64,000 nt of DNA from Terriglobales bacterium (GTDB taxonomy: Bacteria > Acidobacteriota > Terriglobia > Terriglobales > Acidobacteriaceae). The position numbers and the translations under genes are program-made. Location of the stretch: the NCBI GenBank assembly GCA_035651995.1, contig DASRER010000020.1, positions 124,001 to 188,000 of the forward strand, given 5' to 3'. How positions within the stretch are numbered: the stretch's first letter is position 1; each line of letters begins with the position of its first letter. Under the pieces are notes generated by a model. That model did not search any database and was not told the origin of the DNA. It saw only the letters and a list, made by a program, of their open reading frames with translations. Positions 23,137 to 31,641 of this stretch are shown piece after piece.

Positions 23137-24384
23137 GTGTCTTACAGAATTTGCGCGCGCCTCGACAACCGCCGGGGCTTCCTGGTTCTCCTGGCTGCCT
23201 TCATGCTTGGGATGCAAGGCTGCGGCAGCGGAGACGGGGCAGGCGATGCGCCCGCGGCGATCACGCTGACCTCCGACTCCAGTCCCATCCAGAGCTTCGG
23301 ACTTCACGTTCACAGCCCGCTGCGGAACTGGCCCTCCGTGCCGTTCAGGTACTGGCGCGTCTGGGACTCTGGCGTTGACTGGTCGCGAATCGAGACGGCG
23401 CGTGGACAGTTCAACTTCAGCCTCCTTGACCAGTACGTGTCACTGGCCGGGCAGCATAACGTCAGGTTGATCTACGTGCTCGGCAACACCCCGCGCTGGG
23501 CGTCGCAAGACCCGTCGCACATCGGCACCCAGGGTGTGGCGGGCGCCACTGCGCCCCCGGCCGACATCGCGATCTGGCAGGAATTCGTGAGCGCCGTGGC
23601 CGGCCGCTATAAGGGCCGCATCTACGCCTACGAGGTGTGGAACGAGGCCAACCTGGACGGCTACTGGACCGGCAGCCAGGACGACATGGTCGCCATGGTC
23701 CGCGTGGCGCACGACACCATCAAGAGAATTGACCCCGCGGCCTTCGTGCTGGCGCCGTCCATTGTCGGCGGCGGCGGCATGGATTACCTGTCAGAGTTTC
23801 TCTCCAAGGCGGCCGGCTCGCTCGACGCCGTGCCTTTCCACCTCTACTACACCAACAAAATGCCCGAGAAAGCGGTGAAGTTCTATCGGCAGGCGCTTTC
23901 CATCGCGGCGCAGGCGGGCAAAGACATTTGGGACACCGAAGACGGCTGGGGGCCGTGGGGATCTTTTGACAATGAACAGGACGCGGCTGCGTACCTGGCC
24001 CGCAATCTCATCCTGCAGTCGGCGGCGGGTGTGAAGGTGATCGTCTGGTTCGCCTGGGACGATCGCGGACCGTGGGTCCACCTCTACCTGGTCGAATCGG
24101 ACTTCCAGACGCCAGCGCCGGCGGCCCAGGCGTTCGAGCAGGTGCAGTCGTGGCTCGCGGGCAAGACCCTGACCTGCTCCAGCGATTCGACCGGGACGTG
24201 GCAATGCGCCGTCTCCACCGCCACGGGGGCGCACACGTACATCGTGTGGAACTCGCAGGGCAGCGCCACTTTCCAGGTTCCCGCCGAATGGAAGGCGCGA
24301 AGCCTGACCAGGCTCGACGGTTCGCAGACGTCCGTCGGCGCTTCGGTCTCAATCTCTACTTCGCCGGTGTTGCTGGGCCCGTGA
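23137..24384 (+). CDS. lipoprotein glycoside hydrolase (GH39/GH-A clan-like)
   Basis: 415 residues from GTG at 23137 (AGGGA seven bases upstream). The N-terminus has a hydrophobic segment ending MLGMQGC, a likely lipobox, so the enzyme is probably anchored outside the inner membrane. The GH-A (beta/alpha)8 features are FRYWRVWDSGVDWSRIE, YAYEVWNEANLDGYW (acid/base Glu) and DIWDTEDGWG (probable nucleophile Glu). This looks like a GH39-type beta-xylosidase or related fold, with a C-terminal beta domain (residues ~330-415). It is divergent to cofE and convergent with cofC, and so interrupts the F420 genes without obvious functional link. Confidence 0.8.
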   Translation: MSYRICARLDNRRGFLVLLAAFMLGMQGCGSGDGAGDAPAAITLTSDSSPIQSFGLHVHSPLRNWPSVPFRYWRVWDSGVDWSRIETARGQFNFSLLDQYVSLAGQHNVRLIYVLGNTPRWASQDPSHIGTQGVAGATAPPADIAIWQEFVSAVAGRYKGRIYAYEVWNEANLDGYWTGSQDDMVAMVRVAHDTIKRIDPAAFVLAPSIVGGGGMDYLSEFLSKAAGSLDAVPFHLYYTNKMPEKAVKFYRQALSIAAQAGKDIWDTEDGWGPWGSFDNEQDAAAYLARNLILQSAAGVKVIVWFAWDDRGPWVHLYLVESDFQTPAPAAQAFEQVQSWLAGKTLTCSSDSTGTWQCAVSTATGAHTYIVWNSQGSATFQVPAEWKARSLTRLDGSQTSVGASVSISTSPVLLGP

Positions 24385-24419
24385 CAGCGGTGCTTGTCGG
24401 CCGAATCGTCCTCTTCGTA

Positions 24420-25070
24420 TTAGGAAACCGGCGCCGCGGCCTGGGCCACGCCCCACGCGCGCGCCAGGAGCTGGGAGCGCGTCTCGCCCGGTGCGTTGGC
24501 CAGCATGGCGAGCTCGTCGGGACGATCAACATCGAGCGCGATGCCCGGCAGTTGCAGCAGCACCACCGACCGCCCGGTGGCGGAGGCCGCCTGCACGTGC
24601 GGCGCGAAGCTGTCGTCGCCGAAGCGCAGCGGAAACAGCGCCGCCGGACGCCGCAGCACGGCGTTGCTGCCGCGTCCCCGATGATCGGGCGCCAGCACCG
24701 CGCCCGCCTCGGGCGCGGCGTACAGGATGGATTCCAGCTCGCCGGCGGTCACCAGCGGCGCATCGGCGGGAATCACCAGCGTCCACTCGGCCCCGTGCTC
24801 CACGGCCACGTGCGTCGCCATCTCGATCGCGGCCGTCTCGCCGCGGTTGTCCTCGTCGGCGATCACGCGAAAGTCCAGCGCGTGCGCCAGGCCCACGGCA
24901 AACGGATCGCTGGTGACCAGCGCAACCTCCGGACGCGCGCTAAGCCCCGCCACCGCCTGCAGCACGTCAGCCAGCATGGCCTCCGCTAGCGCCTGCCGCT
25001 GCTCCTGCGTGAGCACCTCGGCCAGCCGCTGCTTGGCGTTCTGCTGGTTCTTGACGGGAATGAGGATCAT
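24420..25070 (-). CDS. cofC: 2-phospho-L-lactate (or phosphoenolpyruvate) guanylyltransferase
   Basis: 216 residues. The start MILIPVKNQQNAKQRLAEVL is the CofC nucleotidyltransferase opening (PVK and K-x-R-L), and LVIPADAPLVTAGELE plus DRPDELAML are later blocks. The enzyme activates phospholactate or phosphoenolpyruvate with GTP for F420 side-chain assembly. It completes cofE, cofH and npdG as F420 genes on the same strand, although the glycosidase gene lies between. CofD, which uses the CofC product, is not in the window. The first ~15 bases upstream lead straight into an inverted word repeat (25081-25175). Confidence 0.9.
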   Translation of the reverse strand: MILIPVKNQQNAKQRLAEVLTQEQRQALAEAMLADVLQAVAGLSARPEVALVTSDPFAVGLAHALDFRVIADEDNRGETAAIEMATHVAVEHGAEWTLVIPADAPLVTAGELESILYAAPEAGAVLAPDHRGRGSNAVLRRPAALFPLRFGDDSFAPHVQAASATGRSVVLLQLPGIALDVDRPDELAMLANAPGETRSQLLARAWGVAQAAAPVS

Positions 25071-25080
25071 GAGCTCGACT

Positions 25081-25175
25081 GCCGAATTGCCGAAGTGCCG
25101 AATTGCGGAATTGACTCTCGGAAGCCGGCGCGGTTTTCAATTCGGCAATTCCGCAGTTCGGCAATTCCGCAATGA
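25081..25175. repeat. intergenic inverted word repeat (GCCGAATTGC / GCAATTCGGC)
   Basis: ATTGCGGAATT (25102-25112) pairs exactly with AATTCCGCAAT (25163-25173), with repeated TTGCCGAA words on the left and TTCGGCAATTCCGC words on the right. The same word class as at 19593-19684. Confidence 0.7.
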
Positions 25176-25204
25176 AACTCCGCAGCTCCACCGCGGCCGC
25201 TGGC

Positions 25205-25853
25205 CTACGACTTCTTCTTCACCGCCGGCTTCGATGCGCTGGCGGCCGGCTGCGCTTCCTTCTTCATCTGGTCAATGAGCTGGAACAACTGCGAGCGGTC
25301 CACCACTTCCACGAACGGCTCGCCCGTCTTGCGATTGCTCACCACGTAGATGGTCGGCGTGTGCTCCAGGCCCACCCGGTTGCCCAGCGCGCGGTCGGCC
25401 TGCACCTTGGCCGCCAGCTCGCCCCGCGGATCAATGGCGAACGGCATCTGCACGTTGTGCTCGGCGCCAAATTTCTCCGCGAACGAGCGCAGGTTCTCCT
25501 TGGTGATCTGCGGCTGGTTCTTGAACACCGTCTCGCGGAACTCGTCGCCCAGTTTCTTCGACTGCGTGTCGAAGAAGCGCGCCAGCACCGCCGCGTCGAA
25601 CGCCCACGGATGCTGGTTCAGGGGGAAGTCGTGGCGGACGAGCGGAATCTTGTAAACCCGCGCCGCCTCGGCCAGCAGCGGCGCCGCACGCGCGCAGTCG
25701 GGACACTGCAGGTCTTCAAACACGATGATCGCGACGCTCGAGCCCGGCGGCGGCTTCAGCGACGACTTGTCGGCTGCCGAGACGCCCGCCGCGAGCAGAA
25801 TCACGATTCCGGGTAGCAGGGCGAGGGAGCTGAGACGTTTCATGGCTGTCATT
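25205..25853 (-). CDS. exported thioredoxin-fold (DsbA/DsbG-like) protein
   Basis: 215 residues from ATG at 25853; an ATG at 25862 is equally possible. A signal peptide (MKRLSSLALLPGIVILLAAG) is followed by a thioredoxin fold: VAIIVFEDLQCPDCARAAP with active-site CPDC, then VRHDFPLNQHPWAF and a cis-Pro loop HTPTIYVV. This is the DSBA-like thioredoxin_4 pattern (disulfide exchange in the periplasm). The CPDC dipeptide differs from the CPHC of DsbA. The C-terminus is Lys/Ala-rich. Frames upstream to 26227 encode only repeat-derived FTGLKPGASTGK peptides and are not part of the gene. Confidence 0.88.
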
Positions 25854-25895
25854 AATGGTAAATGATGCCGCCCCGTAGGAGCGCGCGTTCGAGAG

Positions 25896-25972
25896 ATTGA
25901 GAAATCGGGTGGGCGGGCGATTGAGAAAGTCGGGAGCAGCCTCAATTGCGGCCACTTACCCGATTTCTCAAT
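25896..25972. repeat. 15-bp exact inverted repeat
   Basis: ATTGAGAAATCGGGT (25896-25910) and ACCCGATTTCTCAAT (25958-25972) are exact inverted copies with a 47-base loop that holds another partial copy (ATTGAGAAAGTCGGG). The phrase GACCCGATTTCTCAATTG recurs at 35281-35298 before pth. Confidence 0.75.
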
Positions 25973-25978
25973 TCCATT

Positions 25979-26254
25979 TTTCCGGTGGAAGCACCGGGCT
26001 TTAGCCCGGTGAAACGGCGCCCGCCCCACTCTTCTTGCGGGGCCCCATCCTCTGCGGACCGAAGGTGGGCGCTCGCGCGTTTCTTGATTTTTCCGGTGGA
26101 AGCACCGGGCTTTAGCCCGGTGAAACGGCGCACGCCCCACTCTTCTTGCGGGGCCCCATCCTTGGGCAGCGCTCTGCGGACCGAAGGTGGGCGCTCGCGC
26201 GTTTCTTGTTTTTTCCGGTGGAAGCACCGGGCTTTAGCCCGGTGAAACGGCGCC
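25979..26254. repeat. three tandem copies of a palindrome-bearing repeat
   Basis: Units start at about 25979, 26090 and 26212. Each begins TTTTTCCGGTGGAAG and contains the perfect hairpin CACCGGGC-TTTA-GCCCGGTG, then (in units 1 and 2) CACTCTTCTTGCGGGGCCCC, GCGGACCGAAGGTGGGCG and TCGCGCGTTTCTTG. Unit length is about 112-122 bases; unit 2 has a 9-base insertion (TTGGGCAGC). Unit 3 diverges after its hairpin into another palindrome (GGGGCTTCAGCCCC). Confidence 0.85.
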
Positions 26255-26434
26255 GCAGAAGTGGGGCTTCAGCCCCGGCTGGGCGGGGTGCCCCATCCTT
26301 TGCCGAGCGCAGTTTGCCATGCGCTGTCAAGCCCTCTGGGGGCCCCAAACTGCTTCAACCTCAACCAAACACTCGCAATAAATACTCTGCCGCCCTTCCC
26401 ATTCTCCCCGCGTGATTTCCTATCCTGAAAGTAG

Positions 26435-26472
26435 AAGCCCCGCTGCGGAGATCGATCTCCGCCGCGGGGCTT
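26435..26472. terminator. strong GC-rich hairpin downstream of pepO, possible terminator
   Basis: A 38-base palindrome: 19-base arms centred on GGAGATCGATCTCC with one mismatch, outer ends AAGCCCCGC and GCGGGGCTT. On the plus strand it is followed by GTTCTTTG. It lies in the spacer downstream of pepO, so it could end transcription, but no long T-run follows on the minus strand. Confidence 0.45.
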
Positions 26473-26590
26473 GTTCTTTGACAAAGGCGGCGGCGCCGGC
26501 TTGCGCGCGCCCGCCGCGCCGTGCAGAGGCATCCCGCGAGGCTTCCTGCAGCGAAAACGCCCAGCGGGTTTGAACAAGTGAAAGATTCCG

Positions 26591-26622
26591 CAAGGGTTTA
26601 AGACCTCGGTCTTAAACCCTTG
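26591..26622. repeat. perfect 15-bp hairpin in pepO 3' spacer
   Basis: CAAGGGTTTAAGACC, a two-base loop TC, and GGTCTTAAACCCTTG form a perfect palindrome (26591-26605 and 26608-26622). It lies 80 bases after the pepO stop codon. The remaining spacer (25973-26702) holds only repeats and hairpins; I see no gene in it. Confidence 0.75.
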
Positions 26623-26702
26623 TGCTGCATTGTTTTGCCGGGAAACACCCGCGCAACCCATTGCAAACACGTAGGCGCCCCCGGGGGGAGGGGTACCACG
26701 GA

Positions 26703-28781
26703 TTACCACACCCGGCACTGCTTCTCGGGCTGCATGGGCGTGCCCTTCTTGCAGTTGAAGGCCGCGCCGAACTCGGGCATGTTGCGCAGCACGCCGGTGG
26801 CGCGGAAGCGTCCCGGCGAGTGCGGATCGATCTGCGCCAGCACGCGCGCGCGCTCCGGACGCACCGCCTCGCACCACTCCTGGCCGAAGCCGAGGAAGAA
26901 GCGCTGCTCGGGCGTGAAGCCGTAGCGCGTGTCCTTTTTCTTGCCGGCATAGAGCTTCTGCATGGCCATGTAGGCCAGGCGGAGGCCGCCGTTGTCGGCG
27001 GTGTTTTCGCCCAGCGTCAGCTTGCCGTTCAGGTTCACGCCCTCGACCGGGCTGAACGAGCCGTACTCATCCACGATGCAGGCGGCGCGCTTTTCGAATT
27101 CCTTGCCGTCAGACTCGGTCCACCAGTCGCGCAGGTTGCCGTCGGCGTCGAACTTGCGGCCCTGGTCGTCGAAGCCGTGGCTCAGCTCGTGGCCCACCAC
27201 GGTGCCGGCGGCGCCCAGGTTCAGCGCGTCGTCATCGTTGTTGTAGAAGAACGGCGGCTGAAGGATGCCGGCCGGGAAGTTGATGTTGTTCTCCAGCGGA
27301 TTGTAGTAAGCGTTGACGGTCGGCGGCGACATGCCCCACTCGGTCTTGTCGAGCGCCTTGCCGATCTTGTTCAGGTCGCGCCGGAAGGCGAAGGCCGAGG
27401 CGCGCTGGCGGTTGCCCATGCCGTCGCCGCGCACGATCGTCAGCGTGCTGTAGTCGCGCCACTTGTCGGGATAGCCGATCTTGTTGGCCACCGCCTGCAG
27501 CTTCGCCAGTGCCGCTTTCTTCGTTGCTTCGCTCATCCAGGGCAGCGACTGGATGTCGTCGCGCATCGCCGCCTCGATGGCCTGCACCATGCGCAGGGTG
27601 CGCTCCTTGCCCGCCTTGCCGAACGTCTGCTCAACGTAGGGCTGTCCCAGCAGTTCGCCCATGGCGCGGTCGGTGCGCTGCACGCAGCGCTTCCAGCGCG
27701 GCAGCTGCTGCGGCGTGCCGTTCAGCGTCTTCTCGCTGAAGTTGAAGTCCTCGTCCACGAAGGCCGTGGGCATCCACGCGGCGGAGTCGTCCAGGACATG
27801 CCAGCGCAGGTAAGCCTTGATGGCCTCGAGGTCGGTCGAAGCGACCACCGCTTCCACCCCCTTGACGAAGTCGGGCACGGCAACGTTCAGGCTGGAAATC
27901 GGCGGCGAGGCGACGCCGGTCAGATAGCGGTTCCAGGCGAAGCCGGGCGCGAGCTGCTCCAGCTCCTGGTTCGACATCTTGTGGTAAATGTTGGTGGGTT
28001 CGCGGCGGTCCACTCGCTTCATCGAAGCCTTGGCGAGCGCGGTTTCGATGTCCATCACGGACTTGGCGTCGGCCGCGGCCTGCGCGTCGCTTTCGCCCGC
28101 CAGCTTGAGCATGGCCGCCACGTGCTGCACGTACTTGTCGCGTATTTCCACCGACTTGGGATCGGTCTTGAAGTAGTAGTCGCGCTCGGGAAGGCCGAGG
28201 CCGCCCTGGTCCACTTCCGCGATCATTTGGCTGGCGTTCTTGAAGTCGGGCGTGGAGGAGTAACGGAAGAAGGCGCGGATGCCGTTGCTGTGCAGCAACG
28301 CCACCGTGTCCGCCAGGTCGGACTTCGACTTCATCCCCTCAATGCGATCCAGAACGGGCTTGAGCGGCGCCAGGCCCTTCTGGTTGATGGCGGCCTCGTC
28401 CATGCAGGAGGCGTAGTAGTCGCCGATCTTGGCCTGGAGCGGGGTGCGGCCCGGCCTGTCGGCCGAGGCCTTCTCCAGGATGTCGTGCAGGATGTCGAAG
28501 TTGCGCTGCTGCAGCTCGTCGAACCGCGACCAGCGTGAGCGGTCGTCGGGAATGGGATGCTGCTTCAGCCATCCGCCGCAGGCGTACTGATAGAAGTCGG
28601 TGCACGGGTCGGCCGTCTTGTCCATCGCCGCTTCGTCGAAGCCGGGCGCCTGGGTCGGCGCATCCGGCGTGGCTTGCGCGGCCTTGGCGCCGGCGGCCTT
28701 CTGCCGGCCCGAGGCCTGCAACATCAGCGTACAAGCAAACACCACCAGCAGGGCCGGGAGCAGCAATTTCACTGCGCGCAT
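26703..28781 (-). CDS. M13-family zinc metallopeptidase (PepO/neprilysin-like), exported
   Basis: 692 residues from ATG at 28781 with GAGG six bases upstream; the frame further upstream is repeat and shadow. A signal or anchor segment (VKLLLPALLVVFACTLMLQA) precedes an M13 N-terminal domain (DPCTDFYQYACGGWLKQHP). The catalytic zinc site is VVGHELSHGFDD (HExxH near residue 531), with GENTADNGG (third ligand Glu) about 60 residues later and a C-terminal CRVW. M13 enzymes cut oligopeptides in the periplasm. It follows the PDZ protein and sigma/anti-sigma genes on the same strand, but a 190-base gap separates it from the PDZ gene. Confidence 0.95.
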   Translation of the reverse strand: MRAVKLLLPALLVVFACTLMLQASGRQKAAGAKAAQATPDAPTQAPGFDEAAMDKTADPCTDFYQYACGGWLKQHPIPDDRSRWSRFDELQQRNFDILHDILEKASADRPGRTPLQAKIGDYYASCMDEAAINQKGLAPLKPVLDRIEGMKSKSDLADTVALLHSNGIRAFFRYSSTPDFKNASQMIAEVDQGGLGLPERDYYFKTDPKSVEIRDKYVQHVAAMLKLAGESDAQAAADAKSVMDIETALAKASMKRVDRREPTNIYHKMSNQELEQLAPGFAWNRYLTGVASPPISSLNVAVPDFVKGVEAVVASTDLEAIKAYLRWHVLDDSAAWMPTAFVDEDFNFSEKTLNGTPQQLPRWKRCVQRTDRAMGELLGQPYVEQTFGKAGKERTLRMVQAIEAAMRDDIQSLPWMSEATKKAALAKLQAVANKIGYPDKWRDYSTLTIVRGDGMGNRQRASAFAFRRDLNKIGKALDKTEWGMSPPTVNAYYNPLENNINFPAGILQPPFFYNNDDDALNLGAAGTVVGHELSHGFDDQGRKFDADGNLRDWWTESDGKEFEKRAACIVDEYGSFSPVEGVNLNGKLTLGENTADNGGLRLAYMAMQKLYAGKKKDTRYGFTPEQRFFLGFGQEWCEAVRPERARVLAQIDPHSPGRFRATGVLRNMPEFGAAFNCKKGTPMQPEKQCRVW

Positions 28782-28968
28782 ACGGAACCTCACAAATGGA
28801 GTCTGAGACGGAATAGTGTAACGGAGCTGCCGAAAGAGCGCGACCCCTGTCTGCGGGTGTGCCCGCGGGCAACCGCGGCTTAAGCCGGCGGTTCGTCGCG
28901 CCCAGAAAAATCCTCCATCACAGAAAAAAGGGCACCGCCGCAGCCGTGCCCGGTCGCTCATCAGGAGA

Positions 28969-30222
28969 TCAGAGGATGCTCAGGCGCAGCCGCCGCGCTT
29001 CGCGCTCCTGGCGCTGCTGTTCCTGGCGCAGTTCGCGCTCAAGCTTCGAAGCCTGCAGCCGCGCGTCGCGTTCCAGCTTGCGCTCTTCCAGTTGCAGCTT
29101 CATCTGCTCCTTGCGCAGCTTCTCCTGCTCTTTGCGCTGCTCTTCGAATTCCTTCCTCCATTCCTCGCTCTTCTCGCGCCATTCGCGATTGAACCCGGAA
29201 CTGCGGTCCTGGAACTCGCGGCGCGCCTTTTCCAAGGCGCGCTGGATCTCAGGACCCAGGTTCTGCAGGCTGGCGCGAATCTCCTCGGAGTTCCACTCAT
29301 CGCCGTTGAAGTAAATCGCCCCGCGCTTGCGCTCGGGGACTTTGACGGTCACCGACTGCTCGTGCTTGTCGCGGATCAGCCCGATGTTCACGTTGCCCGA
29401 TTGCCCGCGAATGGCCATGCGCCAGTCGCCCAGGTCGGCTACCTTGCTGTCGTTCAGCTTCACGATGACGTCGCCGGCCTTCAGCCCCGCCGTTTCGGCC
29501 GCGCTGCCCTTCTCCACCGAGAAGACCAGCAGGCCGCGGCCGCCGGGAACGCCGAAGTATTCACCCAGTTGCGCCGTCAACGGCTCGAGGAGCACGCCGA
29601 TCTTGGGCGACGACGACTGCACGCTGAAGCTCATCTCCGGAATCTGCACGTCGATGGGCGGAATAGGCGGGATGACGATAGCGCTGCCCTCTTTCCAAAC
29701 CTTCTTGCCCAGTTCGCCACGGTCGGCCAGCTGCGCGGTGAGCGACATGGGCTTGCCGTCGCGGCTGATGCCGATGGTGACCTTGCGGCCCGGCGGTATC
29801 TCGTGGATCATGCGCCGCAGCTGCTCCACGCTCTGCACGTCCTGCCCGTTGAAGCTGAGGATGACGTCATGCTCTTTCAGCCCGGCCTTGCCGGCGGGCG
29901 ATTCGGCGTCAACCATGGTGACTTCCACGCCGCGCTCCTCCTTCAGCTTGAGCGCCGCCAGTTGGTCGCTGGTCACGTCACGCGTGTCAACGCCCAGATA
30001 GGAGCCTCTGCCGAACACCTGGACCACGCGAGTGGACGCGCGGGCCTTCGGCGCCGGTGCTGCTGCCGGCGGCGTCGGTGGCGGCGTTTGCTGCTCTGCC
30101 GATGCCAGGCTCAGCGCCAGCGCGCACATGGCGCCCATGGCCCAGGCCCGGCGCCACGGCCCCCGGACTATTGTTGCGATTCCCCTGGTGTTTGCTTCCC
30201 TAGGATTCACACCTGCCTCCAT
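28969..30222 (-). CDS. exported double-PDZ protein with charged coiled-coil tail
   Basis: 417 residues. A long n-region precedes a hydrophobic signal (AMGAMCALALSLASA), then a Pro/Ala linker. PDZ domain 1 (about 75-165: GVEVTMVDAESPAGKAGLKE, DVILSFNGQDV) and PDZ domain 2 (about 215-300: GVPGGRGLLVFSVEKGSAA, AGDVIVKLNDSKV) are clear. Residues ~340-417 form a highly charged Arg/Glu/Lys helix, likely a coiled coil. No protease domain is attached, so it is probably a periplasmic scaffold or peptide-end sensor. It follows the DUF4097 gene by 66 bases in the sigma-factor series and may take part in envelope quality control. Confidence 0.88.
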   Translation of the reverse strand: MEAGVNPREANTRGIATIVRGPWRRAWAMGAMCALALSLASAEQQTPPPTPPAAAPAPKARASTRVVQVFGRGSYLGVDTRDVTSDQLAALKLKEERGVEVTMVDAESPAGKAGLKEHDVILSFNGQDVQSVEQLRRMIHEIPPGRKVTIGISRDGKPMSLTAQLADRGELGKKVWKEGSAIVIPPIPPIDVQIPEMSFSVQSSSPKIGVLLEPLTAQLGEYFGVPGGRGLLVFSVEKGSAAETAGLKAGDVIVKLNDSKVADLGDWRMAIRGQSGNVNIGLIRDKHEQSVTVKVPERKRGAIYFNGDEWNSEEIRASLQNLGPEIQRALEKARREFQDRSSGFNREWREKSEEWRKEFEEQRKEQEKLRKEQMKLQLEERKLERDARLQASKLERELRQEQQRQEREARRLRLSIL

Positions 30223-30288
30223 CTCTCTTCCCTGATGTTTCCGCCTCGCGCTGTGGATGCCGTTGCCTGGCCGAGCAGCATGACGCCG

Positions 30289-31515
30289 CTATTTCTGGGC
30301 CTTGAGAATCTCGATGTCGCCGATGCCGGTGCGGACCTTGATCGTGGGACCGCCGCCGTTCAGCGAGCCCTGCGCGTAAACCTCGCGCGGGCCGTACGAC
30401 TCGCCCTCGGTCACGACTTTGACTTCGGGGAAGTCGGAGCGAATGCGATGCCCCGAAGCCATGTCAATGGCCGCCTTCACGCTGCATGCGATGCTGGCCG
30501 GCAGGTAGAGCGTGATGTCGCCGGCGCTGGTTTGCAGCGACGATTCGGTGATGCCTTTGCTGCCGGTGAAACCCACGGTAATGCCGCCGGCGGCCGTCTC
30601 CGCCATCACGCCCTTCTCCAGGCGGAACAGGGTGATACCGCCGCCGGCCGTGGAAGCGCGCACCAAACCCTTGGCCGAGCCCAGGCGGATGCTGCCGCCC
30701 GCCGTCTTGAGGACAGCGGTGCCGCCGATTTCGCCGGCCTCGATGTTGCCGCCGGCGGTTGACGCGCGCAGATCACCGGCCGTCTGCCGGACCTTGATGC
30801 TGCCGCCCATGCTCTCCAGGGTGGCGCTCTGACCGGCCGTGCCCAGCGACATGCTGCCGCCGTAGGTGGTGGCGGTGAGCGGGCCGGAGATGCTCTCCAC
30901 CGTAATGCCGCCACCCGCAGTCTTCAGAATCGCGTCGGCCGAACCGTTGCCCAGTTGAATGCTGCCGCCCAGCGTGTTGGCGACGATAGTGCCGCCGATG
31001 CCGTCGAGTTGAATGCCGCCGCCGGCGGTCTCGGTCTCAACGCGCCCGGCGATGTTGTTTACGTTAATGCCGCCGCCACGCGTCTCAATGGTGAGCAGCC
31101 GCGTGTCGCGCGGCGCCTGTATCTGAAAATCGGCCGAGAGCTTGTGCTGGCCGCGCTGCACGAACTCGCCTTCGAGTATGGTGGCGTCGCTGCGCTGTGC
31201 TCCGCTGATGCGGAACGCGTCGAACTCCCGGCGTGCTGCCGACTCGGAGCTGACGAACGCCTTCTTCTTGACGACATAGGTGACCGCGCCCGAGGCGCCG
31301 CCGTTCACGCGGACCGTGCCGACTTCGGTGCTCACGCGCAGGGTGCGCGACGCCGGCAGCGTGCCGGTGGTCTCTTCCACCCAGGCGTTGCCCTCGCGAT
31401 ACAGGCGCGCGTTGTTGTCGGTGCGCTCGGCGCCCGGATCGGGCTGGGCCATGCCGCTCAGGGCCAGGCCCATCACCAGCGCCAGCATCACCGCATTGTT
31501 CTTCAACTTGCCCAC
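30289..31515 (-). CDS. exported DUF4097-family beta-repeat protein
   Basis: 408 residues from GTG at 31515 (MGKLKNNAVMLALVMG), chosen because AAGGGG lies just upstream and a signal peptide follows. The mature protein is a long series of ~20-residue beta repeats of the type TAGGGI-x-V and GGSIQLG (TAGGGIQLDGIGG, TTYGGSMSLGTAG, TAGGNIEAGEIGG), the hallmark of DUF4097 'putative adhesin' domains, and probably forms a beta-helix. Function is unknown. It lies between the anti-sigma factor and PDZ protein genes on the same strand, as DUF4097 genes often do with regulators of envelope stress. Confidence 0.9.
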   Translation of the reverse strand: MGKLKNNAVMLALVMGLALSGMAQPDPGAERTDNNARLYREGNAWVEETTGTLPASRTLRVSTEVGTVRVNGGASGAVTYVVKKKAFVSSESAARREFDAFRISGAQRSDATILEGEFVQRGQHKLSADFQIQAPRDTRLLTIETRGGGINVNNIAGRVETETAGGGIQLDGIGGTIVANTLGGSIQLGNGSADAILKTAGGGITVESISGPLTATTYGGSMSLGTAGQSATLESMGGSIKVRQTAGDLRASTAGGNIEAGEIGGTAVLKTAGGSIRLGSAKGLVRASTAGGGITLFRLEKGVMAETAAGGITVGFTGSKGITESSLQTSAGDITLYLPASIACSVKAAIDMASGHRIRSDFPEVKVVTEGESYGPREVYAQGSLNGGGPTIKVRTGIGDIEILKAQK

Positions 31516-31641
31516 TTCAGATCCCCTTCCAATCCGTGTTCGTCCGCCGGGGCCCCGGCGCGCCCGTCTTTGGCCCGACGGGGGTGATTCGTCGCGTTTT
31601 GGCGGCCCCACATTCCGGCCGGCATGTTGTCGAACGCGGCC

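Noticed and set aside
25979-26254. CRISPR-like array
   Set aside because: The three units are nearly identical along most of their length, with no unique spacers of even size, and each carries an internal palindrome. This is a tandem repeat.
25863-26348. Small genes encoding FTGLKPGASTGK peptides
   Set aside because: The peptides come from the palindromic repeat units in all three frames, with no ribosome site and no conserved length.
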